A stretch of DNA of 64,000 bases from Sphingobacterium sp. CZ-2 (GTDB lineage Bacteria > Bacteroidota > Bacteroidia > Sphingobacteriales > Sphingobacteriaceae): contig NZ_CP038159.1 of NCBI RefSeq assembly GCF_004526235.1, forward strand, positions 124,001 to 188,000, written 5' to 3'. Positions 55,215-63,097 of this stretch are shown one piece after another; within the stretch, counting starts at the first letter, position 1, and every line of letters begins with the position of its first letter. Below the pieces are notes generated by a model. The model made no database searches and was not told where the DNA came from. It worked only from the letters and a program-made list of their open reading frames with translations. The translations under genes were made by a program, and so were the position numbers.

Positions 55215-56567
55215 ATGAAAACTAATCTTATAAAATTTGCCCTATTGGGTATAGCCGCTACTTCCCTTACGTTCAGCAGTTGTCAGAAAGATAATGTTGT
55301 ATTGGATCCGGATGAAAATGTTGATCGTTGGATCACCGTTTCAGGAGCTTTGATGAAGACTACAGCTGGAGATGGGGATGGAGGAACTAAGGTGTTTAGT
55401 ATCAGCGAACCGGATGCCATCAATCCAAATTACAGTGTGAAGGTTTTTGATGAAGGAACAAGCGTTAAGTCATCTCGTACGGCTAGACTTCAGGCTTCTG
55501 CGGATGGAAAGTACCTTTATAACATTCAATATACAGGAGATGACGGTGGTGTTTTCAATAAATATATTGTTAAAGGAAGAAATAGGTTTCAAGCTGATGG
55601 TGCTGAGGTGCACACAAAAAATTATGTGAGTGATGCTCCAAGATGGTTAGTTGCAGCACCTGGTGTAGGGATTGCTGTTCGTGGAACCGCAAACCCAGTG
55701 GTTACTACAGGAACGTCTCCAAATTTTGTTTTTAAAGAAAGAACAACAAAAACGGATATCATTTCCTTAGACCTTAACAATCCAAGAATTACAAAGACAG
55801 CTACATTTGATTTGGCTTTATCGCCGGATGAAGTTGCAGCGGGATATTACATATCACGAATAGATGTACCTATCGTTAATAAAAGTGGGAACAAGGCATA
55901 TATAGGTGCTGCCATTTCTAAACATAATGTCAATTCTTTCACTATTAATGATAAGGGACTTCCAGAATTTGCTTCAGATACAAAAAGTCCTAAGGCATTT
56001 GCAAAAACATTGGTGGTAGATTATCCATCATTCGATAACCCTAAATTGATTACTACCGATAAAACTAGGGCAAATACTAATGGCTATCGTTCTACGATGC
56101 AATATATTGGAACAGATGGACATGTATATCAAGCAACTTCTGGAGAAGCAAAAGGCACTGGTGGTTCAAAGATCTTGAGGATCAATTCTGCAACCAACGA
56201 TTACGATAATTCTTTTGTATTTAGTTTAGACCAAGCTTTAGGTATAAATGATAGCTATATCGAAACTTGGAAATATGTTGGCGATGGTATAGGATTCGTA
56301 ATTTACAACATTGCAGGTGAGGGTGGATATATTGCCCGCGTTGATTTGAACAACAAGACCGCAAAGAAATATAATATTCCAAACGAGGCAACCTTAAATT
56401 TCCGTCAGATGCAGAATATTGCGTTGGTAGGGGACAATGTATATATCGTTGTTACGCCGGTTAGTGAAGATGGAAACATCTATGTTTTTAATAGAAAATC
56501 TGGTGAAATGACTGTTGGAGCTAAATTGATCAATCAACCAGGAAACCGTTACATCGGTATCTATTAA
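55215..56567 (+). CDS. DUF4374 siderophore-binding lipoprotein, XusB-like
   Basis: A 450-residue lipoprotein (lipobox TFSSC, Cys at about residue 23) with a DUF4374 domain, a predicted beta-propeller: repeated strands such as GKYLYNIQYTGDDGGVFNKY, AYIGAAISKHNVNSFTINDK, and YIVVTPVSEDGNIYVFNRKS. By analogy with XusB it would sit on the cell surface and capture ferric siderophores for the receptor. It is 22 bp after the receptor gene. Codon use in the middle is more AT-rich than in the receptor. A hairpin terminator follows, before the PepSY gene. Confidence 0.85.
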   Translation: MKTNLIKFALLGIAATSLTFSSCQKDNVVLDPDENVDRWITVSGALMKTTAGDGDGGTKVFSISEPDAINPNYSVKVFDEGTSVKSSRTARLQASADGKYLYNIQYTGDDGGVFNKYIVKGRNRFQADGAEVHTKNYVSDAPRWLVAAPGVGIAVRGTANPVVTTGTSPNFVFKERTTKTDIISLDLNNPRITKTATFDLALSPDEVAAGYYISRIDVPIVNKSGNKAYIGAAISKHNVNSFTINDKGLPEFASDTKSPKAFAKTLVVDYPSFDNPKLITTDKTRANTNGYRSTMQYIGTDGHVYQATSGEAKGTGGSKILRINSATNDYDNSFVFSLDQALGINDSYIETWKYVGDGIGFVIYNIAGEGGYIARVDLNNKTAKKYNIPNEATLNFRQMQNIALVGDNVYIVVTPVSEDGNIYVFNRKSGEMTVGAKLINQPGNRYIGIY

Positions 56568-56594
56568 TCGTAAAGCAAAAGATAAATAATCCAT

Positions 56595-56626
56595 ATCAGG
56601 TGAGCTGTTGGCTCGCCTGATTTTTG
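56595..56626 (+). terminator. hairpin between the XusB- and XusC-like genes
   Basis: ATCAGGTGAGC (56595-56605) and GCTCGCCTGAT (56611-56621) pair over 11 bp with one G-U, then TTTTT. It could terminate part of the transcripts and lower expression of the PepSY gene relative to the receptor and lipoprotein. Confidence 0.7.
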
Positions 56627-56658
56627 GTTTTAATCACCTAGTGGTAGTAAAGAGAAAA

Positions 56659-58062
56659 ATGAGTAAACCAAAACAAAAAACATCTACTTGGATTAAATTC
56701 AGAAAATTCCTGAACGATATCCATCTATGGGGAGGATTGATTTCCGGGATCATTGTCTTCATTGTTTGTCTTACAGGGACAATCTATGTGTATAATACAG
56801 AGATCCGGGCTTGGGCACAATCGAACTATCATCAGGTAGATCCTGCTGGGGAAAAATGGAATGCTGATGAGCTGATGGCCAAGGTTAAACCGGAAGTTAA
56901 AGGTAAAGTGGTAGGGATCAAGATCCCTTTTGCAGATGATGCAATCACCAGCATCCTTTATAGCAAAAAGGAAAAAGATGGCGAAGGAAAATCCGGCGAG
57001 GGAAAATCTGGCGAAGGAAAACCCGAACCAAGGACAGGCGAAGGAAAACCCGCCGAAGGCAAGGCTTCCGCGTCATTGCGAGGAACGAAGCAATCTTCCG
57101 AACCTGCTGAGACCACAAAACCTCAAGAAGGGGAGAAAAAACCTGCTGCACCAGCTGGCGGAGGTGGCGGTAGAGGACCACGTGCCAACCAACTTGCCGT
57201 TAACCCCTACTCAGGAGAAATAATCGGCGATCCTGCAGACGAAAAAACAAAAACAGCAGAGTTCATGCAGAAGATGTTCGGCTTACACCGTTGGCTCTTA
57301 CTCAATGAAATCGAAGAACCTTTGATCGAAGGAGTCGAAAACCGGAAGCTAGGTTCTTGGATCACAGGAACGGCAACCCTATTATTCCTGTTGGGAGTAA
57401 TTACCGGTATGGTGATCTGGTTCCCGAACAAAATACGCTCTTGGAGAAATGGTTTGAAGATCCGTTGGACAGCCAATTGGAAGCGAGTAAACCATGACCT
57501 CCATAATACCCTGGGCTTTTATAGTTGCATCATTCTGTTTTTAATGGCTGTAACCGGGCCTTTCTGGTCTTTTGACTGGTACCGTTCGGGATGGCAGAAA
57601 ACATGGGGGACTTATAAATCCCCAGATGCGCCTAAAGAAGAGAAAAAACCGTTATTATCTATTATTCCAGCTGATGGAAAAGCTCCGATGACCATCGAGG
57701 AAACGATTTTGGCAGCCAATAAGGTATTGACCTATGATGGCGACCTTACGATCAATTTTGCCAAGGATAGTACCGGAACGGTTTCCATCAGTAAAAATAG
57801 GGTAGGATTTTTTGCACCATCTGCAGGTGATAAACTAACCTTGAATCAATATACTGGTGAGGTTCTGGAAAAGGATATCTTCAGGGAAAAGCCCTTTAAC
57901 GAAAGAGCTTCTGCGTCTATTAAAGCCTTACATATTGGGGATATCTATGGACCATTTACCAAGCTCCTCTATTTTATCTCGTGTTTGATCGCTACTTCAC
58001 TACCGGTCACTGGCGTAATGATCTGGTTGAACAAAATGAAGAAAAAACCAAAAAGGAAATAA
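56659..58062 (+). CDS. PepSY-domain inner-membrane protein, XusC-like
   Basis: A 467-residue PepSY_TM protein, probably a ferric-siderophore reductase. Membrane helices at about 24-45 (GGLISGIIVFIVCLTGTIYV), 235-257, 290-310 and 440-462; conserved His in DIHLWGG, FGLHRWLL, NHDLHNTLG and KALHIGD could bind haem. ATG 56659 is chosen because the longer frame would start inside the terminator. The periplasmic loop at about 105-175 is odd: GEGKS/GEGKP repeats, then residues 138-147 (ASLRGTKQSS) encoded by a fragment of the dispersed palindrome, then KKPAAPAGGGGG. Confidence 0.88.
   Translation: MSKPKQKTSTWIKFRKFLNDIHLWGGLISGIIVFIVCLTGTIYVYNTEIRAWAQSNYHQVDPAGEKWNADELMAKVKPEVKGKVVGIKIPFADDAITSILYSKKEKDGEGKSGEGKSGEGKPEPRTGEGKPAEGKASASLRGTKQSSEPAETTKPQEGEKKPAAPAGGGGGRGPRANQLAVNPYSGEIIGDPADEKTKTAEFMQKMFGLHRWLLLNEIEEPLIEGVENRKLGSWITGTATLLFLLGVITGMVIWFPNKIRSWRNGLKIRWTANWKRVNHDLHNTLGFYSCIILFLMAVTGPFWSFDWYRSGWQKTWGTYKSPDAPKEEKKPLLSIIPADGKAPMTIEETILAANKVLTYDGDLTINFAKDSTGTVSISKNRVGFFAPSAGDKLTLNQYTGEVLEKDIFREKPFNERASASIKALHIGDIYGPFTKLLYFISCLIATSLPVTGVMIWLNKMKKKPKRK
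56970..57065 (+). repeat. degenerate GGCGAAGGAAAA tandem repeat inside the PepSY gene
   Basis: Copies of GGCGAAGGAAAA or GGCGAGGGAAAA recur five or six times, 12 to 24 bases apart, encoding GEGK followed by S or P. All spacings keep the frame. Such a repeat can change in number by slippage. Confidence 0.7.
57071..57099 (+). repeat. fragment of the dispersed palindrome inside a coding sequence
   Basis: The 29 bases from CGTCATTGCGAGG through ACGAAGCAATCTTCC are identical to the first arm of the copy that starts at about 47018. It is read in frame as ASLRGTKQSS within the PepSY protein. Confidence 0.85.
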
Positions 58063-58080
58063 TCAAAAAGGGAAATAATC

Positions 58081-58116
58081 AAAAAAGACTTGTAGGCAAA
58101 CCTACAAGTCTTTTTT
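58081..58116. terminator. terminator after the PepSY gene
   Basis: AAAAAAGACTTGTAGG and CCTACAAGTCTTTTTT form a perfect 16-bp stem around CAAA, active in either direction. Confidence 0.9.
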
Positions 58117-58178
58117 ACATGGTTTAATAACCTGCTGTGTTTAACAGCAATTTCTTTTTAATTGTTCTTTACTGAATA

Positions 58179-58526
58179 TTAGTTCTTATCATTGGTCAAT
58201 TTCCCAATGATCATCTCAATTACTGCCACTGCAATCGCAAAGAATAAGGCAGGCATAAAGCCATCTACCTCAAATTTTGTTCCCATGATCTTATCCGATA
58301 ACATGATCATCAATACTGTAATGATAAATGAAACCAAACCGAACGTCAACCAATTTAATGGAAACGTGAATAATCGTAATATACCACCCACGATGGCATT
58401 TACGAAACCGATTACTAAGCCCGTCAAAATCGCCCAACCAAACCCTGCAACCTGTACACCTGGGATAATCCAAGACGCTATAGCAACGACTAAACCTGTA
58501 ACTAAAAGACTAATAATGAACCTCAT
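58179..58526 (-). CDS. phage holin family IV-like membrane protein (YvlD-type)
   Basis: A 115-residue protein with four hydrophobic segments (RFIISLLVTGLVVAIASWII, GWAILTGLVIGFVNAIVGGI, FPLNWLTFGLVSFIITVLMI, GFMPALFFAIAVAVIEMIIG). The pattern P-x-x-x-L-x-x-G in the middle matches pfam04020, the so-called mycobacterial four-helix holin family. Chromosomal members such as YvlD relate to envelope stress rather than lysis; no phage genes are near. Confidence 0.85.
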   Translation of the reverse strand: MRFIISLLVTGLVVAIASWIIPGVQVAGFGWAILTGLVIGFVNAIVGGILRLFTFPLNWLTFGLVSFIITVLMIMLSDKIMGTKFEVDGFMPALFFAIAVAVIEMIIGKLTNDKN

Positions 58527-58678
58527 AACTTAATTGTTGTGTCTGACTGCACAAAATGTTCAAAATTGATGCCAATAAAGGGTTTAACAAGAAGGGAAAA
58601 TTTTTGGTAACAAAAATAATATTATGCTAACATATAAAATTATTGTATATTCACTTTACAATTTTAAACAAAAAGGTT

Positions 58679-59092
58679 ATGAAACAGGTATTGATGACAC
58701 TTTGTGCGTTATTTATAACAGTTGCATTATATGCACAGAGCGATCCAATTTTGGGGAAATGGCAAAACCCAAGTGGAGAAGGAAGGATAGAAATCTATAA
58801 AAAAAATGGCGAGAAATTTTATGGTAAGTTGTACTGGATAAAAGACTCGGCAAAGAAAGACGCCAAAAACCCTGATCCGAAGTTGAGATCCAGGAACATC
58901 CAGGGCTTGGAAATCCTGAGTGGTTTTGTAAAAGAAAGCAAAACCTATGTGGATGGTACCATTTATGATCCAAAATCTGGAAAGACGTACAGTTGTAAGA
59001 TGACCCTTAAGGGAGACGACAAATTGGACATCCGAGGTTATATCGGGATCAGTATGCTAGGTCGCTCAGAGACTTGGACAAGGATAAAGTAA
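58679..59092 (+). CDS. DUF2147 exported protein
   Basis: A 137-residue protein with a signal peptide (MKQVLMTLCALFITVALYAQ) and one DUF2147 domain (about 22-137): DPILGKWQNPSGEGRIEIYK, DGTIYDPKSGKTYSCKMTLK and RGYIGISMLGRSETWTRIK, a small lipocalin-like barrel. The family is common in Bacteroidota and is of unknown function. ATG 58679 is chosen at the signal peptide; the frame extends 12 codons further upstream without sense. A terminator hairpin follows. Confidence 0.88.
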   Translation: MKQVLMTLCALFITVALYAQSDPILGKWQNPSGEGRIEIYKKNGEKFYGKLYWIKDSAKKDAKNPDPKLRSRNIQGLEILSGFVKESKTYVDGTIYDPKSGKTYSCKMTLKGDDKLDIRGYIGISMLGRSETWTRIK

Positions 59093-59115
59093 AATAAGTA
59101 AACAACAGACAATAG

Positions 59116-59144
59116 GGGGTGGAGATTTATCTTCACCCTTTTTT
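59116..59144 (+). terminator. terminator after the DUF2147 gene
   Basis: GGGTGGAGAT (59117-59126) pairs with ATCTTCACCC (59129-59138), one G-T, then a run of six T. Confidence 0.75.
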
Positions 59145-59241
59145 ATTGGTAATAAAGGCGTTGTTTTTGAAATTGAAGCAATCGTTTTCGTTCTTGCTAC
59201 TGATAAAAAAGACTTATCTTAGCCTAACAAATTGAAATAAT

Positions 59242-60432
59242 ATGTATAAAACCTTAAAGCCCGCTTTAGAAAAAGAACTGGCAGCAATTAAAGAAGCTGG
59301 TTTATATAAAGAGGAACGCATTATTGTTACTCCTCAAGGTGCCGATATCAAAGTGAGTACAGGACAGGAAGTGATCAACTTCTGCGCAAACAACTACCTA
59401 GGACTATCCTCCCATCCCAAAGTGATCGAAGCTGCAAAGGCAAGTATCGATACGCATGGATATGGCATGTCTTCTGTAAGATTTATCTGTGGTACTCAAG
59501 ATGTTCATAAAGAACTGGAAGCGAAGTTATCCAAGTTTTTAGGAACCGAAGACACCATTTTGTATGCAGCGGCATTTGATGCCAATGGTGGTGTTTTTGA
59601 GCCTTTGCTTTCTGCAGAGGATGCTATTATTTCTGATGAATTGAACCATGCCTCCATTATTGATGGGGTTCGTTTGTGTAAAGCTCAGCGATTCCGTTAC
59701 AAAAACTGTGATCTGGCTGATTTAGAAGCACAATTGCAAGCTGCTTCTGGCGCTAGGCACAAAATCATTGTTACAGATGGTGCTTTCTCCATGGATGGAT
59801 CGGTTGCTCCTCTAGATAAGATCTGTGACCTTGCGGATAAATACGAAGCATTGGTGATGATCGACGAATCGCACTGTTCTGGATTTATCGGAAAAACAGG
59901 TCGCGGTACCCATGAATTGTTCAATGTAATTGATCGTGTAGATATCATTACTGGAACATTAGGCAAGGCATTAGGTGGGGCTTCTGGTGGTTTTACTTCC
60001 GGTAAAAAAGAGATCATTGATATGCTTCGCCAGCGCTCTCGTCCATATCTATTCTCGAATACTTTAGCTCCGGCGATTGCAGGTGCTTCCGTGGCGGTGT
60101 TGGATATGTTGAGCGAAACGACAGAACTGCGCGATAAATTAGAAAGCAACACTACTTATTTCCGCGAAAAGATGACCGAAGCTGGTTTTGATATCAAACC
60201 AGGTTTCCACCCGATCGTTCCTGTGATGATGTATGATGCCAAGCTAGCGCAAGAATTTGCTTCGAAGATGTTGGATGAAGGTATTTATGTGATCGGATTC
60301 TATTATCCAGTGGTTCCACAGGGTAAAGCCCGTATCCGAGTACAGATTTCAGCAGGCCATGAAAAAGCACATTTGGATAAGGCAATCGCAGCATTTACCA
60401 AAGTTGGTAAGGAGCTCGGGGTTATCAAATAG
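59242..60432 (+). CDS. kbl: glycine C-acetyltransferase (2-amino-3-ketobutyrate CoA ligase)
   Basis: A 396-residue PLP enzyme that cleaves 2-amino-3-oxobutyrate with CoA to glycine and acetyl-CoA, the second step of threonine breakdown. Landmarks: [41 protein letters not shown] (in part), [18 protein letters not shown] (cofactor Asp and His) and [15 protein letters not shown] with the PLP Lys. It is full length and clearly more typical than the related enzyme at 28034-29098. No threonine dehydrogenase gene is adjacent. Confidence 0.93.
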   Translation: MYKTLKPALEKELAAIKEAGLYKEERIIVTPQGADIKVSTGQEVINFCANNYLGLSSHPKVIEAAKASIDTHGYGMSSVRFICGTQDVHKELEAKLSKFLGTEDTILYAAAFDANGGVFEPLLSAEDAIISDELNHASIIDGVRLCKAQRFRYKNCDLADLEAQLQAASGARHKIIVTDGAFSMDGSVAPLDKICDLADKYEALVMIDESHCSGFIGKTGRGTHELFNVIDRVDIITGTLGKALGGASGGFTSGKKEIIDMLRQRSRPYLFSNTLAPAIAGASVAVLDMLSETTELRDKLESNTTYFREKMTEAGFDIKPGFHPIVPVMMYDAKLAQEFASKMLDEGIYVIGFYYPVVPQGKARIRVQISAGHEKAHLDKAIAAFTKVGKELGVIK

Positions 60433-60544
60433 TTTTTGATTTGCTCCTGACAGAATGATTTACGTTTCGAAAATACGCAAGTAATTGAAAATTAATTAAG
60501 AATAAATACTGTCCTAATAAAATATTAACAAAAATTTCTGAAAA

Positions 60545-60569
60545 TTGAGGTGCAAAATATATATCTTTG
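60545..60569 (+). promoter_or_regulatory. typA promoter inside an inverted repeat
   Basis: TATCTTTG (60562-60569) fits the -7 consensus. It lies in GGTGCAAA (60549-60556) ... TTTGCACC (60566-60573), an 8-bp inverted repeat with a 9-base centre, so the same bases could be an operator or fold at the start of the RNA. The ATG of typA is 34 bases after the box. Confidence 0.55.
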
Positions 60570-60602
60570 CACCTCTTATTTTTTATAACACATTATTGCT
60601 CA

Positions 60603-62408
60603 ATGCAGAATATTAGAAACATTGCGATTATCGCGCACGTTGACCACGGTAAAACGACCTTGGTTGATAAGATTTTACACTATACTAACCAATTCAGAGA
60701 CAACGAAGAGTCGGGTGAGTTAATCCTTGACAATAATGATTTGGAGCGTGAGCGTGGTATTACGATTGTATCCAAAAACGTATCTGTAAAATATAAAGAC
60801 ACTAAGATCAACATTATTGATACGCCAGGTCACGCCGATTTCGGTGGTGAGGTTGAGCGTGTATTGAAAATGGCTGATGGTGTCGTGTTATTGGTAGATG
60901 CCTTTGAAGGTCCAATGCCTCAAACCCGTTTCGTGACTGGTAAAGCATTAGGATTGGGTATCAAACCTATCGTCGTAGTAAATAAAGTAGACAAAGAAAA
61001 CTGTCGTCCTGAAGAAGTATACGAAAATGTATTCGATCTATTCTTCAGCTTAGGTGCTACCGAAGATCAATTAGACTTCCCAGTATTATATGGTTCTTCT
61101 AAACAAGGATGGATGTCGACCGATTGGACTAAACCAACAACCGACTTCACTTCCCTATTAGACGCGATCATTGAACATATCCCTGCTCCTAAAGTATCAG
61201 AAGGTACTTTACAGATGCAAGTAACTTCTTTAGATTATTCCACTTTCGTAGGACGTATCGCTATTGGTCGTGTTGTTCGTGGTTCCATCAAAGAAAACCA
61301 ACCGGTATCTTTGGTTAAACGCGATGGCAAGATCGTAAAGTCACGTGTTAAAGAGCTTCAATTATTTGAAGGATTGGGCCGTGTGAAAGTTTCTGAAGTT
61401 CATGCAGGGGATATCGTTGCGGTAGTAGGTATCGAAGGTTTTGAGATTGGTGATACCATCGCTGATTTCGAAAATCCAGAACAATTAGAAGTAATGCACA
61501 TTGATGAGCCAACCATGAACATGTTGTTTACCATCAATAACTCTCCTTTCTTCGGTAAAGAGGGTAAATTCGTTACTTCTCGTCACATCTACGATCGTTT
61601 ACAAAAAGAATTAGAGAAAAATTTAGCATTGCGTGTAGTTCCTACAGAATCACCTGATGCTTGGTTGGTATATGGCCGTGGTATTCTTCACTTATCGGTT
61701 TTGATCGAGACGATGCGTCGTGAAGGTTATGAGTTACAGGTTGGGCAGCCTCAGGTAATCGTTAAAGAGGTTAATGGTGCTAAGCATGAGCCTATTGAAG
61801 AGCTTGTAGTTGATGTTCCTGCGGATGTATCCGGAAAGGTTATCGAATTGGTAACTCAACGTAAAGGGGAGTTATTGGTGATGGAAACCAAAGGAGATAT
61901 GCAGCACTTGGAATTCTCTATCCCTTCTCGTGGTATCATCGGATTACGTAACAACGTATTAACGGCTACTGCTGGTGAGGCTGTAATGGCACACCGTCTA
62001 AAAGGATATGAGCCTTGGAAAGGTACTATCCCTGGACGTTTGGCAGGTGTATTGATCTCTTTGGATACAGGTTCTACAACTGCTTATTCCATCGATAAAT
62101 TACAAGACCGTGGTCGTTTCTTCGTAGATCCAGGAGTGGATATCTATGAAGGTCAGATCTTAGGTGAGCATATCCGTGACAACGATTTAACGATCAATGT
62201 TACAAAAGGTAAGCAATTGACCAATATGCGTGCTTCAGGTTCTGATGATAATACACGTATCGCACCAGCTATTAAGTTCTCTTTGGAGGAATGTATGGAA
62301 TATATCCAAGCTGATGAATACATTGAGGTAACTCCTCAAAGCATGCGTCTACGTAAGATCTACTTGACAGAAAACGAACGTAAAATCAATGCAAAGAAAT
62401 TTGTATAA
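60603..62408 (+). CDS. typA: translational GTPase TypA/BipA
   Basis: A 601-residue ribosome-binding GTPase of the EF-G group, used in 50S assembly and stress. G domain: AHVDHGKTT (11-19), the switch region RERGITI, DTPGHADFGGE and VVNKVDK. Domain II (about 205-300), the EF-G-like domain III/V and the BipA-specific C-terminal domain (about 480-601, with MRASGSDDNTRIAPAIKFSL) are all present. ATG 60603 (MQNIRNIAIIAHVDHG) is chosen over an in-frame start 12 codons upstream that lies in the promoter region. Confidence 0.95.
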   Translation: MQNIRNIAIIAHVDHGKTTLVDKILHYTNQFRDNEESGELILDNNDLERERGITIVSKNVSVKYKDTKINIIDTPGHADFGGEVERVLKMADGVVLLVDAFEGPMPQTRFVTGKALGLGIKPIVVVNKVDKENCRPEEVYENVFDLFFSLGATEDQLDFPVLYGSSKQGWMSTDWTKPTTDFTSLLDAIIEHIPAPKVSEGTLQMQVTSLDYSTFVGRIAIGRVVRGSIKENQPVSLVKRDGKIVKSRVKELQLFEGLGRVKVSEVHAGDIVAVVGIEGFEIGDTIADFENPEQLEVMHIDEPTMNMLFTINNSPFFGKEGKFVTSRHIYDRLQKELEKNLALRVVPTESPDAWLVYGRGILHLSVLIETMRREGYELQVGQPQVIVKEVNGAKHEPIEELVVDVPADVSGKVIELVTQRKGELLVMETKGDMQHLEFSIPSRGIIGLRNNVLTATAGEAVMAHRLKGYEPWKGTIPGRLAGVLISLDTGSTTAYSIDKLQDRGRFFVDPGVDIYEGQILGEHIRDNDLTINVTKGKQLTNMRASGSDDNTRIAPAIKFSLEECMEYIQADEYIEVTPQSMRLRKIYLTENERKINAKKFV

Positions 62409-62430
62409 GGATTTACGGTAGTACAGTATA

Positions 62431-62468
62431 AAAAATAAGGGGTTGAAATTTCAACCCCTTATTTTTTA
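62431..62468. terminator. terminator after typA
   Basis: AAATAAGGGGTTGAAA directly abuts its own reverse complement TTTCAACCCCTTATTT (62433-62464), followed by T. It starts 22 bases after the stop codon. Confidence 0.85.
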
Positions 62469-62530
62469 TACTAATCTTTGTAAGAGATCGGCAATGATTT
62501 CCTGTAGAAAGGTAATTTTCTAATAGCTTT

Positions 62531-62604
62531 GTCATGCAGAGCGCAGTCGAAGCATCAGTAAGCTTACACAATCGTACAGATGCTTCGACTACGCTCTGCA
62601 TGAC
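62531..62604. repeat. dispersed palindromic repeat, short copy (inner arms only)
   Basis: GTCATGCAGAGCGCAGTCGA, then AAGCATCAGT, and the inverted arm GATGCTTCGACTACGCTCTG ending CATGAC. It lacks the outer GTCATTGCGAGG arms of the long copies. It fills part of the 337-bp gap between typA and the Rieske gene, where no gene is seen. Confidence 0.8.
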
Positions 62605-62658
62605 ATAAAGAGTTTCAGCGTGACATAAAGAGTTTCAGTGTGACATAAAAAGTTTCAG
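62601..62658. repeat. three tandem 20-bp repeats
   Basis: TGACATAAAGAGTTTCAGCG, TGACATAAAGAGTTTCAGTG and TGACATAAAAAGTTTCAG follow each other exactly. The first starts within the end of the palindromic repeat, so TGACAT came from the palindrome. Confidence 0.85.
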
Positions 62659-62745
62659 AATAAAATAGGGAACAGCCACAATTTCAATATCAAACTATAT
62701 AAAAAATCTAACTACTAAATACTCACTACTAAATCCTCAAATAAA

Positions 62746-63090
62746 ATGGAAGACGAAATAACCTGGCATAAAGTACCTGTAAAAATAGATGATACAAGAA
62801 ACTATGTAAAAGCATTACATGTTGCTGGAAAGAAACTGTGTTTGATTCGTCAAGACGGTGTATTATCGGTTACTTCAAGTAGATGCCCGCATGCGGGTGC
62901 AGATCTTACCAAAGGCTGGTGTGAGGGTGAAAAGTTGATATGTCCCTTCCATAGGCATCGGTTTGATATCCGAACGGGTAAGGGCAATGAGAACCAAGGA
63001 AACTACATCCGCATGTATCCGCTTAAAAAGGAAGATGGTGAATATTATGTAGGCATCAAGAAAAGCCTTTGGGATAAGATTTTTGGATAG
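62746..63090 (+). CDS. Rieske [2Fe-2S] domain protein
   Basis: A 114-residue soluble ferredoxin-type Rieske protein. The cluster ligands are in CPHAGA (C47, H49) and CPFHRH (C66, H69), with the usual spacing; no membrane anchor. It resembles the small electron-transfer subunits of NirD or dioxygenase type, but no partner enzyme is adjacent. The sequence just before the ATG contains the CTAACTACTAAATACT-type AT-rich repeat (62709-62740). It converges on the aldehyde dehydrogenase gene, with 7 bp between the stops. Confidence 0.9.
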   Translation: MEDEITWHKVPVKIDDTRNYVKALHVAGKKLCLIRQDGVLSVTSSRCPHAGADLTKGWCEGEKLICPFHRHRFDIRTGKGNENQGNYIRMYPLKKEDGEYYVGIKKSLWDKIFG

Positions 63091-63097
63091 TTAGCAT

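Noticed and set aside
58179..58526. Holin-like gene considered as a prophage remnant.
   Set aside because: No other phage genes nearby, and chromosomal YvlD-type members of this family are common.
59174..59190. AATCGTTTTCG upstream of kbl considered as another LacI operator.
   Set aside because: Only a half-site matches, and threonine breakdown has no link with the uronate regulon.
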